Assembly (NCBI RefSeq): GCF_023897015.1
Contig: NZ_JAMHFY010000001.1
Span: 186,001-250,000 of the forward strand
DNA from: Desulfosporosinus nitroreducens
GTDB taxonomy: Bacteria > Bacillota > Desulfitobacteriia > Desulfitobacteriales > Desulfitobacteriaceae
Direction of reading: 5' to 3'
Length of the DNA stretch: 64,000 bases
Below, one piece after another: positions 1 to 8,992 of this stretch (its first letter is position 1; every line of letters begins with the position of its first letter). The position numbers were made by a program, and so were the translations under genes. The notes below the pieces were generated by a model, which ran no database searches, was not told where the DNA came from, and saw only the letters and a list, made by a program, of their open reading frames with translations.

Positions 1-358
1 CCAACTGGATTTGCCCGGATTGAACCGCTATTTGTTGTTCTCCTTTTGCCAAATCAGCAATTACCGTACCATTTTGAACCACACGAATTGGAGCTGCTGG
101 TGTAGCTTTTAAAGTTATCTGCCATGTCTTAGCCACTCCTTCACGCTCAGCGTTAGCGAGTGCAGGCAATTCCATAGGAGGAGCTTCCACCTTAGCCGCT
201 ACTGTCATATAGAAATCAAGTGGATCCCTTACCGCACTTAACTGCATTAATAAAAGTAAAACTGATGCCAAGACCATAACCCTGATAATCCTGCGTTCTC
301 CTCGCTGAACTATGTTCCACAACCACTCTAATAAACTTCCTCTTCGACGCACGAACAT
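1..358 (-). CDS. Uncharacterised single-pass membrane protein, 5' part only (cut by the window edge)
   Basis: An open frame of about 119 codons runs off the left edge. It begins with an Arg-rich stretch (MFVRRRGSLLEW), then a hydrophobic segment around residues 28-42 (VMVLASVLLLLMQL), then a predicted extracytoplasmic part. This is the layout of a membrane-anchored protein with a short basic cytoplasmic head. The start is either the ATG at 356-358 or the GTG two codons later, which has better spacing from the GAGGTG ribosome-binding sequence. It follows the flavoprotein gene by 43 bases in the same direction and may be cotranscribed with it. I do not recognise the family. The reading frame is solid but the function is unknown. 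Confidence 0.65.
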   Translation of the reverse strand, partial: MFVRRRGSLLEWLWNIVQRGERRIIRVMVLASVLLLLMQLSAVRDPLDFYMTVAAKVEAPPMELPALANAEREGVAKTWQITLKATPAAPIRVVQNGTVIADLAKGEQQIAVQSGQIQL

Positions 359-401
359 CACCTCGAAAAGAGTCTATGCAGGAAGCGTATTAATCAGACC
401 A

Positions 402-1649
402 TTAACTGACAACATTCCCTGCTGCTTGACCAGCTCTGTATCCCATAGCAAAAGCAGCTTGAAGGTTATATCCACCTGTTATGCCGTCAACATCTACAAC
501 CTCACCAGCCCAATAAAGTCCTTTAATACATTTTGAGGCCATGGTTTTAGGATTTATTTCTTTCACACTAATTCCCCCTGCCGTTACAATCGCTGTCTCT
601 ATGGAGAGAGTGTCTGTGATGGTGAGGGGTAATCCTTGTAATAATTTAACCAAGGACTTGCGTTCTTCACGGCTGATTTGATGAACTACCCCTTCTGGAT
701 TTATCCCGCCGAGACGGATTAGAACTGGAATCAAGCTCTGGGGTAGAAGATCATCCAGGGCATTTTTAGACTGCTTATTACTATACTTTTGAAAATCGCG
801 CTGAACTCGGAGATCTAACTGTTCTGCGGAAAGGGCTGGTTTAAGATTGATCCGGAGTTCGACTTGTTTCCCTTCACGAAGGGCATCCCCCGCTTGACGA
901 CTCAACGTCAAAATAATGGGACCGGATACTCCGAAGTGTGTAAACAGCATTTCCCCAAACTCAGCAATCTGCTTCTTTCCCCCAATCCATAATGATGCTT
1001 CAACATTTCTCAGGGCAAGTCCCTGAAGCTCTTTTACCCAGTCTTCAGCTGTCTTGAGAGGAACCAACGCAGGTCGAGGGGTAATCACACTGTGACCCAG
1101 TTTTCGAGCAAACCGGAATCCGTCCCCGTTTGACCCGGTCGCGGGATAGGAGGATCCGCCGGTACAAACGACCACCCTAGGAGCCAGATACCTTTGTCCA
1201 TTCCCTCGCACCCCTGTTACCTGTCCATTCTCAACCAAAACTTCTTCCACTGCAATTCCCGATTTTATAGTGACTCCTTTATTCTTGAGAAACGTCACTA
1301 GGGCATCAACGATTTTTTCCGCATCATCGGAAACAGGAAAAACTCGTCCTCCTCGTTCAACTTTCGTCTCAACTCCATAACTGGCGAAAAATTCTCTCAA
1401 GGCCACATTATCAAAATCCCGCAAAATACCGTGTAAAAAGCGTCCATTTCCAGGATAATGGCTAATAAAATCAGATACATTTTCAACATTAGTTATGTTA
1501 CAGCGTCCCTTACCTGAAATTGCAATTTTCCGACCTAAACGTTCCTTCTTTTCAAGTAAAAGGACCTTTGCACCTCCTCTTGCAGCTTGTCCGGCGGCCA
1601 TCATTCCTGCAGCCCCGCCACCTACTACTATAACTTGATACTCGTTCAT
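402..1649 (-). CDS. BaiN/YhiN-type NAD(P)/FAD-dependent oxidoreductase
   Basis: A 415-residue flavoprotein of the HI0933/YhiN/BaiN family. The N-terminus has the Rossmann FAD motif GGGAAGMMAAG (about residues 10-20), then the family signature GRKIAISGKGRCNITN, with VCTGGSSYPATGSNGDG in the middle and a C-terminal second FAD-contact segment ending GGYNLQAAFAMGYRAG. Length and motif order are those of the full family, so the gene is intact. Members include bile-acid reductases in gut clostridia, but most, like this one, have no known substrate; no bile-acid genes are nearby. It is divergent from the small AhpD-like gene, with an inverted repeat between them. The family assignment is firm; the substrate is unknown. 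Confidence 0.9.
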   Translation of the reverse strand: MNEYQVIVVGGGAAGMMAAGQAARGGAKVLLLEKKERLGRKIAISGKGRCNITNVENVSDFISHYPGNGRFLHGILRDFDNVALREFFASYGVETKVERGGRVFPVSDDAEKIVDALVTFLKNKGVTIKSGIAVEEVLVENGQVTGVRGNGQRYLAPRVVVCTGGSSYPATGSNGDGFRFARKLGHSVITPRPALVPLKTAEDWVKELQGLALRNVEASLWIGGKKQIAEFGEMLFTHFGVSGPIILTLSRQAGDALREGKQVELRINLKPALSAEQLDLRVQRDFQKYSNKQSKNALDDLLPQSLIPVLIRLGGINPEGVVHQISREERKSLVKLLQGLPLTITDTLSIETAIVTAGGISVKEINPKTMASKCIKGLYWAGEVVDVDGITGGYNLQAAFAMGYRAGQAAGNVVS

Positions 1650-1666
1650 CTTAATTCCTTTCTTTC

Positions 1667-1705
1667 ATTGACTCAGCTTCATATTAGTAGCTTGATTGAG
1701 TCAAT
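1667..1705. promoter_or_regulatory. Inverted repeat in a divergent intergenic region
   Basis: The arms ATTGACTCA (1667-1675) and TGAGTCAAT (1697-1705) are perfect complements separated by 21 bases. They lie just upstream of the flavoprotein gene and upstream of the divergent AhpD-like gene. This could be an operator for a dimeric repressor or a transcript hairpin. No regulator is linked to it. Confidence 0.35.
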
Positions 1706-1844
1706 AGTTATGTTATCAGAATTTTAATCCTTTAGGATTCAGGGTAGATATCCGTTAAGGTCAGCTTGTTTTTTGCCCCAGAAACTATTCTGTGCTAAGA
1801 TTGAGAATAGCTTACATATAAAATTAGTTTGGGAGGAATGTTTA

Positions 1845-2114
1845 ATGAGTCTTGACCAACGTTCTATCATTTTAGCACGAATTTCTGCTGCAGTTGCCTG
1901 TAACGCCCTGGCAGCACTCCGTCTAGCAATTACCGAGGGAACAAATGCAGGTTTATCTAAAGCAGAAATCCAAGAAATTATAAGCTTAGCTAAAGATATT
2001 CAACAACAACCTATTTCTCATGTAACCCATCTAACCGACCAAGTTTTGCGTGAACCCAAGAAAAAAGCACACGAGCATAGCGCTCACTGCGGATGTGGCG
2101 GACACCATGCTTAA
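1845..2114 (+). CDS. Small AhpD/carboxymuconolactone-decarboxylase-like protein with a His/Cys-rich tail
   Basis: An 89-residue protein. Start chosen at the ATG preceded by GGGAGG; a longer frame upstream has no ribosome-binding site. Residues 3-60 resemble the helical core of the AhpD/CMD superfamily (LDQRSIILARISAAVACNAL, then a GLSKAEIQEIISLA helix). The redox CxxC of AhpD is not present: only the first Cys remains, in ACNAL. The last dozen residues, HSAHCGCGGHHA, are rich in His and Cys and look like a metal-binding tail. It may be a degenerate or repurposed family member that binds metal. The superfamily assignment is moderate and no function is claimed. Confidence 0.6.
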   Translation: MSLDQRSIILARISAAVACNALAALRLAITEGTNAGLSKAEIQEIISLAKDIQQQPISHVTHLTDQVLREPKKKAHEHSAHCGCGGHHA

Positions 2115-2120
2115 CGTACA

Positions 2121-3200
2121 CTAGAGGGAGAAGAATCCTCTGTTGGCAGGATCACCAGTGGCACAGACTAAGCATAATTCTCCTTTATCAAAAATACGTT
2201 TGCCACATTGGTTACAATACTTGGGACAGCCTTCGTGGACTAATATTTTTCCAGTAATTAACCGATGAGATAACGGCTTACAACTAAATGTCAGAGCTTT
2301 TGACCGACAGGTTTCCACACAACGGTGACATTGAACGCACTTCTGTGGTTCAAAAATAAGCCGCATCGATGTGATCTGCTCCTCTTTTGTCTGATCTTCC
2401 GCACCAATGTCTGAATTCCTTTCTTCTCGCTTTTGCAAGGCTCCTTGGGGACAAATTGCCGCACAAACACCACAACTGGTACATGAATCAGCAACTACAG
2501 CTAAAGCATGAAAAGGGATCTTTTCCTCTGCCGAAGCCTCAAAGGCTTCGAGGAGCCACTGACGAGTTTTTGGAATTTGATATGATTCATCCGCCGCCAT
2601 GCTTGGCAACCATTCCTCGATTTTCTCCCGACTTTTTTGCCGCCAGCCCAATTTAGAATCCTTTTTAGTAACGGTCCTGCGTACGCCAACTTCAGTAAGC
2701 ACTGGTTTCTCAGCAAGCCCTTGATCTGGTCGTACTTTAATATGGACAGCAGGATGATCCGGCCAGTCGGCATGAACCTGTTTAAAGATCTCAACACTGG
2801 ATGCACATGCCTGTCGATCCTCACAGTCTGAGCAAACTCCCGTTATAATGGTTGCTGTTTTTTCCTTAGCCAGCAACATCAGAGTCATCCAACTGTCTCG
2901 ATCCAGTATCCCTAAGCACGAAATCTCAAACCCCTGAGGGACCGCCCTTGGGCAGTTTAAAACGATTTTGTCTGACTCTGACAGATAATTATGGAGCTTG
3001 TCAATTGAATGATCTACAAAACCGCCACTCGGGCAAACAGCCATACAAACCCCGCATTCTGTGCATTGTTTAGTATCTAGCTCTCGATACTCTGAGATAG
3101 CCTGATGCGGACAACTCTCTATACATAATTTACACGAACGGGCATAAGGTCTTTTAGTATTTAGACAATTCCCGTTGTGGTATACCATTTGACATGTCAT
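2121..3200 (-). CDS. Multi-cluster 4Fe-4S ferredoxin-type protein
   Basis: 359 residues with four Cys clusters of the CxxCxxCxxxCP type or close variants: CKLCIESCP and CTECGVCMAVCP near the N-terminus, and CTSCGVCAAICP and CVQCHRCVETC near the C-terminus. A further CPKYCNQCGKRI...CLVCATGD segment near the end looks zinc-ribbon-like. The middle has DCEDRQAC and a variable region. This is a soluble multi-centre electron carrier or subunit rather than a small ferredoxin, and no catalytic domain is recognisable. It ends six bases from the convergent AhpD-like gene. It probably serves a redox enzyme encoded elsewhere; partner unknown. Confidence 0.75.
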   Translation of the reverse strand: MTCQMVYHNGNCLNTKRPYARSCKLCIESCPHQAISEYRELDTKQCTECGVCMAVCPSGGFVDHSIDKLHNYLSESDKIVLNCPRAVPQGFEISCLGILDRDSWMTLMLLAKEKTATIITGVCSDCEDRQACASSVEIFKQVHADWPDHPAVHIKVRPDQGLAEKPVLTEVGVRRTVTKKDSKLGWRQKSREKIEEWLPSMAADESYQIPKTRQWLLEAFEASAEEKIPFHALAVVADSCTSCGVCAAICPQGALQKREERNSDIGAEDQTKEEQITSMRLIFEPQKCVQCHRCVETCRSKALTFSCKPLSHRLITGKILVHEGCPKYCNQCGKRIFDKGELCLVCATGDPANRGFFSL

Positions 3201-3325
3201 AGTTACATCCTCGCTAATATTACTTCTTGTCCATGACTATTCGCTTTCTATCTCAGATTTCCTTCCTACATAGTATGATTACCTTTCGCTATCTCTCTCA
3301 TTCTTAAGAGTTCACTTTCTTAGTC

Positions 3326-3367
3326 AAAAGAGGCAGGAAACACTTCAGCAGTGTTTCCGCCTCTTTT
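3326..3367 (-). terminator. Intrinsic terminator after the GntR regulator
   Basis: An almost perfect hairpin with arms AAAAGAGGC-A-GGAAACACT and AGTGTTTCC-GCCTCTTTT around a 5-base loop overlaps the stop codon of the GntR-type gene and is followed by T-rich sequence. It can work in both directions. Confidence 0.8.
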
Positions 3368-4085
3368 ATTTACCTTCTAAGGTTATAGCCTTGGCAAGTT
3401 GGTTCTCTACCCCAACTAAGTGATCTAGCATAAGTTTCTGAGCTTTCTTTGCATCGTGATTTTTAATTGCTTCGTAGATAAAAAGATGCTCCCTGTAAAG
3501 TTTTTCTGGAGTATCTTTATGTTCATAAAGTTTACTGCGACTGCTTTTCAAAGTCTTTCTCATTGTATCCGAAAGAGTGTTCATTAGACGAAACAAGATC
3601 TTGTTATGCGTCGCTCTGGCAATTGCATAATGAAAGTTATGATCCGCCTCTTCTCCTAAATGATACAATTCCAGATCTCTGCGCATGACTTCCAAGGCTT
3701 CAAACATTTCACAAATCTCATTTTCCTCTGCTCTCTCAGCCGCCAGTCCCGCAGCTTGTACCTCTAGAATTTTGCGTGCTTCGTAAAGTTCCAGATCAGT
3801 ATCTTTTTCGATGAAAAGCATCCAGGCTAGGGGTGTAACTACTGATTCTATATTAACCTGCCTGATGTAAGTCCCTTCACCAGAACGAACTTCAATTAAT
3901 CCCATCATCTCAAGGGCACTGATGGCTTCCCGTATAGACGCACGACTTACCTGAAACCGTTCAACTAATTCCCGCTCAGAAGGCAACCGGTCGCCAGGTT
4001 TTAGCTGCCCTTGAGCAACTAGTTGACCGATCTGATCAACAATTTGCTCATAGATTTTTCGGGTTCTAATGGGTTTTAGTATCAC
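3366..4085 (-). CDS. GntR/FadR-subfamily transcriptional regulator of the lactate locus
   Basis: About 239 residues. Start chosen at the GTG behind AGGAGTG (residue 7 of the longest frame). Residues 5-75 form a GntR winged helix-turn-helix (LKPGDRLPSERELVERFQ, then VSRASIREAISALE and a GLIEVRSGEGTYI wing). The rest is an all-helical FCD effector domain with the metal-ligand type residues of the FadR/LldR/PdhR group (EARKILEVQAAGLAAERA; DHNFHYAIARATHN). Proteins of this group bind a TGGTNNNACCA-like palindrome and respond to small carboxylates. Such motifs occur in both lactate promoters here (6963-6976, 8858-8868), so regulation of the neighbouring dehydrogenase and permease by lactate is a sound inference. 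Confidence 0.88.
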   Translation of the reverse strand: MILKPIRTRKIYEQIVDQIGQLVAQGQLKPGDRLPSERELVERFQVSRASIREAISALEMMGLIEVRSGEGTYIRQVNIESVVTPLAWMLFIEKDTDLELYEARKILEVQAAGLAAERAEENEICEMFEALEVMRRDLELYHLGEEADHNFHYAIARATHNKILFRLMNTLSDTMRKTLKSSRSKLYEHKDTPEKLYREHLFIYEAIKNHDAKKAQKLMLDHLVGVENQLAKAITLEGK

Positions 4086-4159
4086 CCTATTCACTCCTCG
4101 CACACCAGTTGTATACCTATAACCGTTCTTAGTGTACCATAGCTAACCCCTATATGAAA

Positions 4160-4195
4160 CATGGGAACACTTTATTATTATAAAGTGTTCCCATG
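4160..4195 (-). terminator. Terminator between the dehydrogenase operon and the regulator gene
   Basis: Perfect 15-bp arms, CATGGGAACACTTTA and TAAAGTGTTCCCATG, around a six-base loop, followed by a T-run on either side. It lies just downstream of the Fe-S subunit gene and separates it from the regulator. Confidence 0.8.
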
Positions 4196-4243
4196 TTTTA
4201 CAACAATTAAGGTCGTGAGTATTCTCACTTTTAAAGAACAAAT

Positions 4244-5533
4244 TCAGTTCTTTTTACCAGCCCTGTAAGATTCAGCTAATATCTGGATTGTATGCAGGAC
4301 CTCTTCTTCAATTCCTGCATTTTCTACCCCGCTTTTCAGCTGTAACCTGCAAGCCGGGCAACCAGTTGCGACTGTATCCGTGTGTGTCAATTCAATGTCC
4401 GCTGTTTTCCGATCCGAAATCTGTACAGAAAGATCAGGGTGAACGAGACTAAACGATCCAGCCATCCCGCAACAACGACCAGGCTCTTTCATTTCAATCA
4501 ATGTTACCCCGGGAATACTCTTTAATATTTCTCGCGGTTCTTTATTAATCCCTTGACCACGATTTAAATGACAAGGATCATGATAAGTGACTTTCCGGTC
4601 CACTCGGCCTAACCCTTGTTTTTTGAAAGGGACTTTATGAATCAAAAATTCGGAAATATCATATGATTTGCCAGCCCACTTATCAGCCAATGCTTTAAAT
4701 TCTGGGTCATTCTCTAGTAATTCACCAAAAACATGCTTCCAAGCAGTCCCTCCAGAAGAACAGGCAACAACTAATGCGTCCGCACCCAGCTTCTCAAATG
4801 CTCTTAAATTGCGTTTTGCCAAAGCACTGGCAGAGGCTACATCCCCATTAACTGAGGCGGGAATACCACAGCAACCCTGACCCTTTGGAATGACCACTTC
4901 AATGTCGTTTTCTTTGAGAACCTCAACGACTGATTTTCCAATATCTGTATAGAAATAATTTATCATACATCCTGTGAAGAAGGCCACTCTCATCTTTGGA
5001 TTTTTGACCTTAACCACTTCAGGAAACTCAGAACGCAATGTTTTGCTGGCAAGCATAGGGAATACCTTGTCTGTTCCTATACCTATATCAAAACGCATTC
5101 GAGCAATACGATCACTTTTGTGGGGTACGTGCTTTAAGGCTACGCCCTGAAAAAGGCTTCCTGTCTTCATCCCAAAATCAAACATTCGTTGCATTTTGAG
5201 CGCAGTAAAGGCAATCTTTTTGACCGGGTGCAATCCTTTTTTGCGAACAGCTTCTGCCCTCGCAGCCAAGATTATCTTATCAAATCGAACTCCACAGGGA
5301 CAGTTAGTGTTACAAGCCATACAGGTTGTACACAGGGAAAAGCGATCAGCTAGCCTCTCGGTCATTTCAATTTCTCCAGAAAGGAGGTATTCCACTAAAC
5401 TTATCTTTCCCCTTGCAACTCCAACCTCTTGGCGTGTTTCCTTGTAGATAGGACAAACCGCCATACAGTTTCCACATTTCATGCATTTATGGAGTTCTTC
5501 GGTAATCGAATCCAGTGAATTATATACGGACAC
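4244..5533 (-). CDS. Fe-S (GlcF/LutA-like) subunit of a 2-hydroxyacid dehydrogenase
   Basis: About 429 residues from a GTG start behind AAGGAGGG; the longer upstream reading overlaps the FAD subunit gene and lacks a site. N-terminal 4Fe-4S motifs CMKCGNCMAVCP and CTTCMACNTNCPCG are followed by two CCG-type domains (FTGCMINYFY...GCCGIPASVNGD and HDPCHLNRGQG...GRCCGMAGSFS). This is the electron-transfer subunit of glycolate/D-lactate dehydrogenases of the GlcDEF type. The stop of the FAD subunit and this start are two bases apart, so the two are translationally coupled. With the permease and regulator alongside, lactate is the probable substrate. Confidence 0.9.
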   Translation of the reverse strand: MSVYNSLDSITEELHKCMKCGNCMAVCPIYKETRQEVGVARGKISLVEYLLSGEIEMTERLADRFSLCTTCMACNTNCPCGVRFDKIILAARAEAVRKKGLHPVKKIAFTALKMQRMFDFGMKTGSLFQGVALKHVPHKSDRIARMRFDIGIGTDKVFPMLASKTLRSEFPEVVKVKNPKMRVAFFTGCMINYFYTDIGKSVVEVLKENDIEVVIPKGQGCCGIPASVNGDVASASALAKRNLRAFEKLGADALVVACSSGGTAWKHVFGELLENDPEFKALADKWAGKSYDISEFLIHKVPFKKQGLGRVDRKVTYHDPCHLNRGQGINKEPREILKSIPGVTLIEMKEPGRCCGMAGSFSLVHPDLSVQISDRKTADIELTHTDTVATGCPACRLQLKSGVENAGIEEEVLHTIQILAESYRAGKKN

Positions 5534-5535
5534 GA

Positions 5536-6924
5536 TTAGTCCCTCCTTACTATCTTCCCAGGGTTCAACAAATAGTTGGGATCCAGGGCTTCTTTTATTC
5601 GCCTTAATGCAGCGACACCAGCTTCTCCAAACTCCCAATCTAGATATTTCATTTTTGCAATCCCGATCCCGTGTTCACCTGAGAGAGTCCCTCCCAAAGA
5701 TATCGCGGTCTGGAAAATTTCATCGACCGCTAAGTGAACCCGCTTCATTTCATCCTGATCTCGTTCATCCGTCAAAATAGTAGGATGCAGGTTTCCGTCT
5801 CCAGCATGCCCAAATGTGGCGATATTGAGATTATGCTTATCGGCAATTCTACGAATTGCTTTAAGCATATCGGGAATTTTACTTCTGGGTACAGTTGCAT
5901 CTTCAAGGACTGTTGTCGGTCTTTTTTGAGCAAGGGCAGGAAGTGCACTCCGGCGAGCTAACCACAAAAGATCGCGTTCTTTATCATCTTTAGCAATTTT
6001 AACTTCGACAGCCTGCTCGTCCTTTAAAATTTGCTCTACCAAAACAGCTTCCCTTTCAACCACCTCTTTATATCCGTCAACTTCAATCAAGAGGACCGCT
6101 TCAGCATCTAATGGAAGTCCTGCATGGACAAAATGTTCAACGGTTTGAATCGTTACATTGTCCATAATCTCAAGGGTTGCTGGAATAATCTTATTACGGA
6201 TTATCGAAGCAATAGCTTTTCCTGCCTTATCAACATCATCAAAAACGGCCAAAATACTCTTGCGGGCCTCGGGAGATGGTATTAATTTCACGATAATTTC
6301 CGTAACAATTCCCAGCGTTCCTTCAGCTCCGGTAAAGAGGGCTACTAGATCGTATCCTGTTACATTTTTAACCGTTTTTCCGCCCCACCGGATGACCTCG
6401 CCATTGGCCAAAACTATTTGCAATCCCATAATATAATGCTTGGTTACCCCGTATTTTAGACCACGCAATCCACCTGAGCATTCCGAAAGAGAGCCACCCA
6501 TCGTTGCGGTAGTGACTGTTCCTGGATCCGGTGGATATAACAAACCAAGTTTTAGCACTTCATCATTAAGCGCCTGGATGATCACACCTGGTTGAACGGT
6601 CGCCGTCAAGTTATCCTGGTCTATTTCTAGGATCTTATTAAGATTAAGCATAGAAAGAACCATACCACCCTTTGTGGGAATAGTTCCTCCACTAAGATTA
6701 GTACCAGAACCGCGTGGATAGATCGGAATATTATGGCGTACAGCAATTTTTACGACCTCTGCCACTTGTTCAGTAGAAAGGGGTGAAACCACAACATCTG
6801 GCTTATGATGTTTCATCGCGGCAGTCGCATCATAAGCATAGGTCAGTAAGTCTTCCTGCTCAGTGAGAACGTTCTCCGCACCCAGCACTTGAATGAGTTC
6901 TTGTAAGACTTCACGAGCTAACAT
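5536..6924 (-). CDS. FAD-binding (GlcD/D-lactate dehydrogenase-like) subunit
   Basis: 462 residues of the GlcD family. FAD-binding type 4 (PCMH) domain at about residues 30-220, with VVSPLSTEQVAEVVK, YPRGSGTNLSGGTIP, and LGGSL-type and KTVKNVTGYDL motifs. The C-terminal FAD-oxidase cap carries ATFGHAGDGNLHP and SGEHGIGIAKM, which contain the family's metal/substrate His residues. It oxidises a 2-hydroxyacid, passing electrons to the partner Fe-S subunit. A promoter and a TGGTCTGAC operator-like site lie upstream at 6963-7014. Stereospecificity cannot be decided from sequence; GlcD relatives usually take D-lactate or glycolate, whereas the neighbouring transporter family takes L-lactate, D-lactate and glycolate. 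Confidence 0.9.
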   Translation of the reverse strand: MLAREVLQELIQVLGAENVLTEQEDLLTYAYDATAAMKHHKPDVVVSPLSTEQVAEVVKIAVRHNIPIYPRGSGTNLSGGTIPTKGGMVLSMLNLNKILEIDQDNLTATVQPGVIIQALNDEVLKLGLLYPPDPGTVTTATMGGSLSECSGGLRGLKYGVTKHYIMGLQIVLANGEVIRWGGKTVKNVTGYDLVALFTGAEGTLGIVTEIIVKLIPSPEARKSILAVFDDVDKAGKAIASIIRNKIIPATLEIMDNVTIQTVEHFVHAGLPLDAEAVLLIEVDGYKEVVEREAVLVEQILKDEQAVEVKIAKDDKERDLLWLARRSALPALAQKRPTTVLEDATVPRSKIPDMLKAIRRIADKHNLNIATFGHAGDGNLHPTILTDERDQDEMKRVHLAVDEIFQTAISLGGTLSGEHGIGIAKMKYLDWEFGEAGVAALRRIKEALDPNYLLNPGKIVRRD

Positions 6925-6962
6925 CCATCTACCCCCTATATTGTGAAAATTTTAATTTTGTC

Positions 6963-7014
6963 TGGCTGTCAGACCATCTAACCATATATTAATGCAATTA
7001 TCATTAAATTTCAA
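6963..7014 (-). promoter_or_regulatory. Promoter plus LldR/FadR-type operator for the dehydrogenase operon
   Basis: On the minus strand TTGAAA (7009-7014) and TAATAT (6986-6991) are spaced by exactly 17 bases. Just downstream lies TGGTCTGACAGCCA (6963-6976), sharing TGGTCTGAC with the palindrome before the permease. A repressor bound there would block transcription start. The promoter is inferred from sequence alone. Confidence 0.6.
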
Positions 7015-7044
7015 TATGTATATTAAATTCTCTTCAAATAATAA

Positions 7045-7075
7045 GGGGAAGGGCTTTAAAAACTGCCGCTTCCCC
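7045..7075 (-). terminator. Terminator downstream of the lactate permease
   Basis: Arms GGGGAAG and CTTCCCC enclose an A/T-rich loop with extra pairing inside. It lies 38 bases past the permease stop and ahead of the dehydrogenase promoter. Confidence 0.6.
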
Positions 7076-7112
7076 ATAATAGAGCTAATTTTTCAGTTTA
7101 AGCTTCATGTGT

Positions 7113-8767
7113 TCATTGTATAAATGTTTCGATCGTCGGTATCATACCCGGAACCACATATGCCTGCAGGTAGGTCATAATGCAAACAAGAAGTAACAGA
7201 AAGAGTGAATGTTTAAGTGTAAAGCGGAAAAGGTCAGACTCTCTTCCAACTAAGCCAGTTGCAGCCGTCGCTACCGCAATGGATTGTGGAGAAATCATTT
7301 TCCCAACAACTCCACCGGAGCTGTTTGAGGCAATGGTCAGAATAGGGTTAACTCCAACTTGTTGGGCAGTAACATTTTGCAGTTGACCGAACAGAGCGTT
7401 AGCCGAGGTGTCTGAACCCGTTAAAAATACACCGAGCCAACCTAATACAGGAGCAAAGAAAGGAAACAAGTGACCGGTTCCAGCAAATAAGATACCTAGT
7501 GTATACGATAGTCCAGAATAGTTCGCAATGTAGGCGAAGCCCAATACTGAACTGACCGTAATAGTCGGATAGATGAGAGTTTTCAATGTCGCCCGTGCTA
7601 CTTTGGCTCCTCTGGCCGGGCTAATTTGAAGAATGAACATTGTAATAAGTGCAGAGATCAGGATCGCTGTCCCGGCAGCTGAAAAGAACTCCCATTTATA
7701 ATAAGCGGCATAAACCGTTGGTTTATTAACAATCGGCATAGTTTTAACAACTAGGCCATCTAGCCCAGGCCAATGCGGAATGCTAATGAGCCATTGCAGC
7801 TGTTTCGTCACAAAATCTTTGAAGCCCGAAGTTCCCCAAATTCCCACCATGACTGTGAGAACTAAAAACGGAGACCAAGCTTTAAGAATCTGACCGCCAG
7901 AATACTTTTTATATTGTTCAACCTTTTCAGTCTTCTCATTTGGAAAACGCCATATATTTTTAGGTTTCCACACTTTTAGTAAGGCCGCCGTGGCAATCAA
8001 TGAGAACAGCGAAGAAATAATATCAGGAAGCATAGGACCCAGGTAGTTAGAAGACCACCACTGTGCTACTGCAAAGGTAATACCTGAGACAGCGATAGCA
8101 GGGAGAACCTCTTTTGCCCCTTTCCAGCCAGCCATGAGAATAATTAAATATAATGGTATAAAAACTGACAAAAAGGGTAGTTGCCGTCCAACGGCTGCGG
8201 AGATTATGTCCGCATTAACACCGGTTACTGCACCAGCGGCAATAATCGGTGCACCAATCCCTCCGAAGGCAACCGGGGCAGTGTTTGCTATTAAGCAAAG
8301 ACCTGCCGCATAGAGAGGTTCAAAACCCAGTCCAATTAAGATCGCACCCGTAATTGCAACGGGAGTACCAAATCCAGCCGCCCCCTCCAAAAACGCACCG
8401 AACGAAAAAGCAATGAGAAGGGCCTGAAGACGACGGTCATTGGACAAAGAAGCAATTGAACTTTTAATTATATTCCAGCTTCAACGGTAAGGTTATATAG
8501 AAAAACAGCTGTTACAATAATCCAAGCAATAGGAAACAATCCATTCAGAATTCCAAGAGCACTTGCTGAAAGTGCAATACCTAATGGCATCTTGTAAACA
8601 AGAACAACTATAATAATAGTAAATAAAAGCGTTGATACCCCAGCGATATGGCCCTTCATACGTTTAATTGCTAAAGCCCATAATAAATAAAAAATTGGTA
8701 ACGAAACCACAAGTGCCGTTAGTCCAACGCTACCTCCAAGTGCGGAATAGTTCTGTGTCCATTCCAA
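7113..8767 (-). pseudogene. lctP: L-lactate permease, split by a frameshift
   Basis: Two consecutive frames together make one LctP/LldP-family transporter. The 5' part (from the TTG at 8767 behind AAAGGTG, or GTG at 8779) holds the first helices and ends ...FLYNLTVEAGI-stop at 8468. The 3' part resumes in another frame with IIKSSIASLSNDRRLQALL, GFSFGAFLEGAAGFGTPVAI and the remaining helices to 7113. Family members have an unbroken VEAGxFExIKSSI segment, so about three residues are missing and the frame is shifted. Loss of 7 or 8 bases explains it better than a homopolymer slip. Either the permease is inactive, or a sequencing fault is present. The family assignment is very secure; whether it is broken in the living cell is not. 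Confidence 0.8.
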
Positions 8768-8857
8768 GTCAAATACCACCTTTCGTTATGTAGACTTTTT
8801 TTATTCCTCCATTTTTCCCGTTTGTCTTCTTCCTTTCCTAAATATAAAATCTTCCTC

Positions 8858-8868
8858 TGGTCTGACCA
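8858..8868. promoter_or_regulatory. Palindromic FadR/LldR-type operator before the permease
   Basis: TGGTCTGACCA is a near-perfect palindrome matching the TGGTNNNACCA class bound by FadR, LldR and PdhR. It sits about 25 bases downstream of the predicted transcription start of the permease. The same TGGTCTGAC occurs before the dehydrogenase genes. Confidence 0.65.
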
Positions 8869-8898
8869 TTTTACCACCTTACCATCACGCCATTGAAT

Positions 8899-8927
8899 AC
8901 TATAACTCTGCTTTAGCGATATTTCAA
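8899..8927 (-). promoter_or_regulatory. Sigma-70-type promoter of the lactate permease
   Basis: On the minus strand TTGAAA (8922-8927) and TATAGT (8899-8904) are separated by 17 bases. The permease start lies about 130 bases further on, with the operator palindrome between. Confidence 0.55.
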
Positions 8928-8992
8928 TTCAAACTCACTCCTTTGAAATATTTACTATTTCTTCTTAGAATATGCATATGTCTCAAAAAGCA

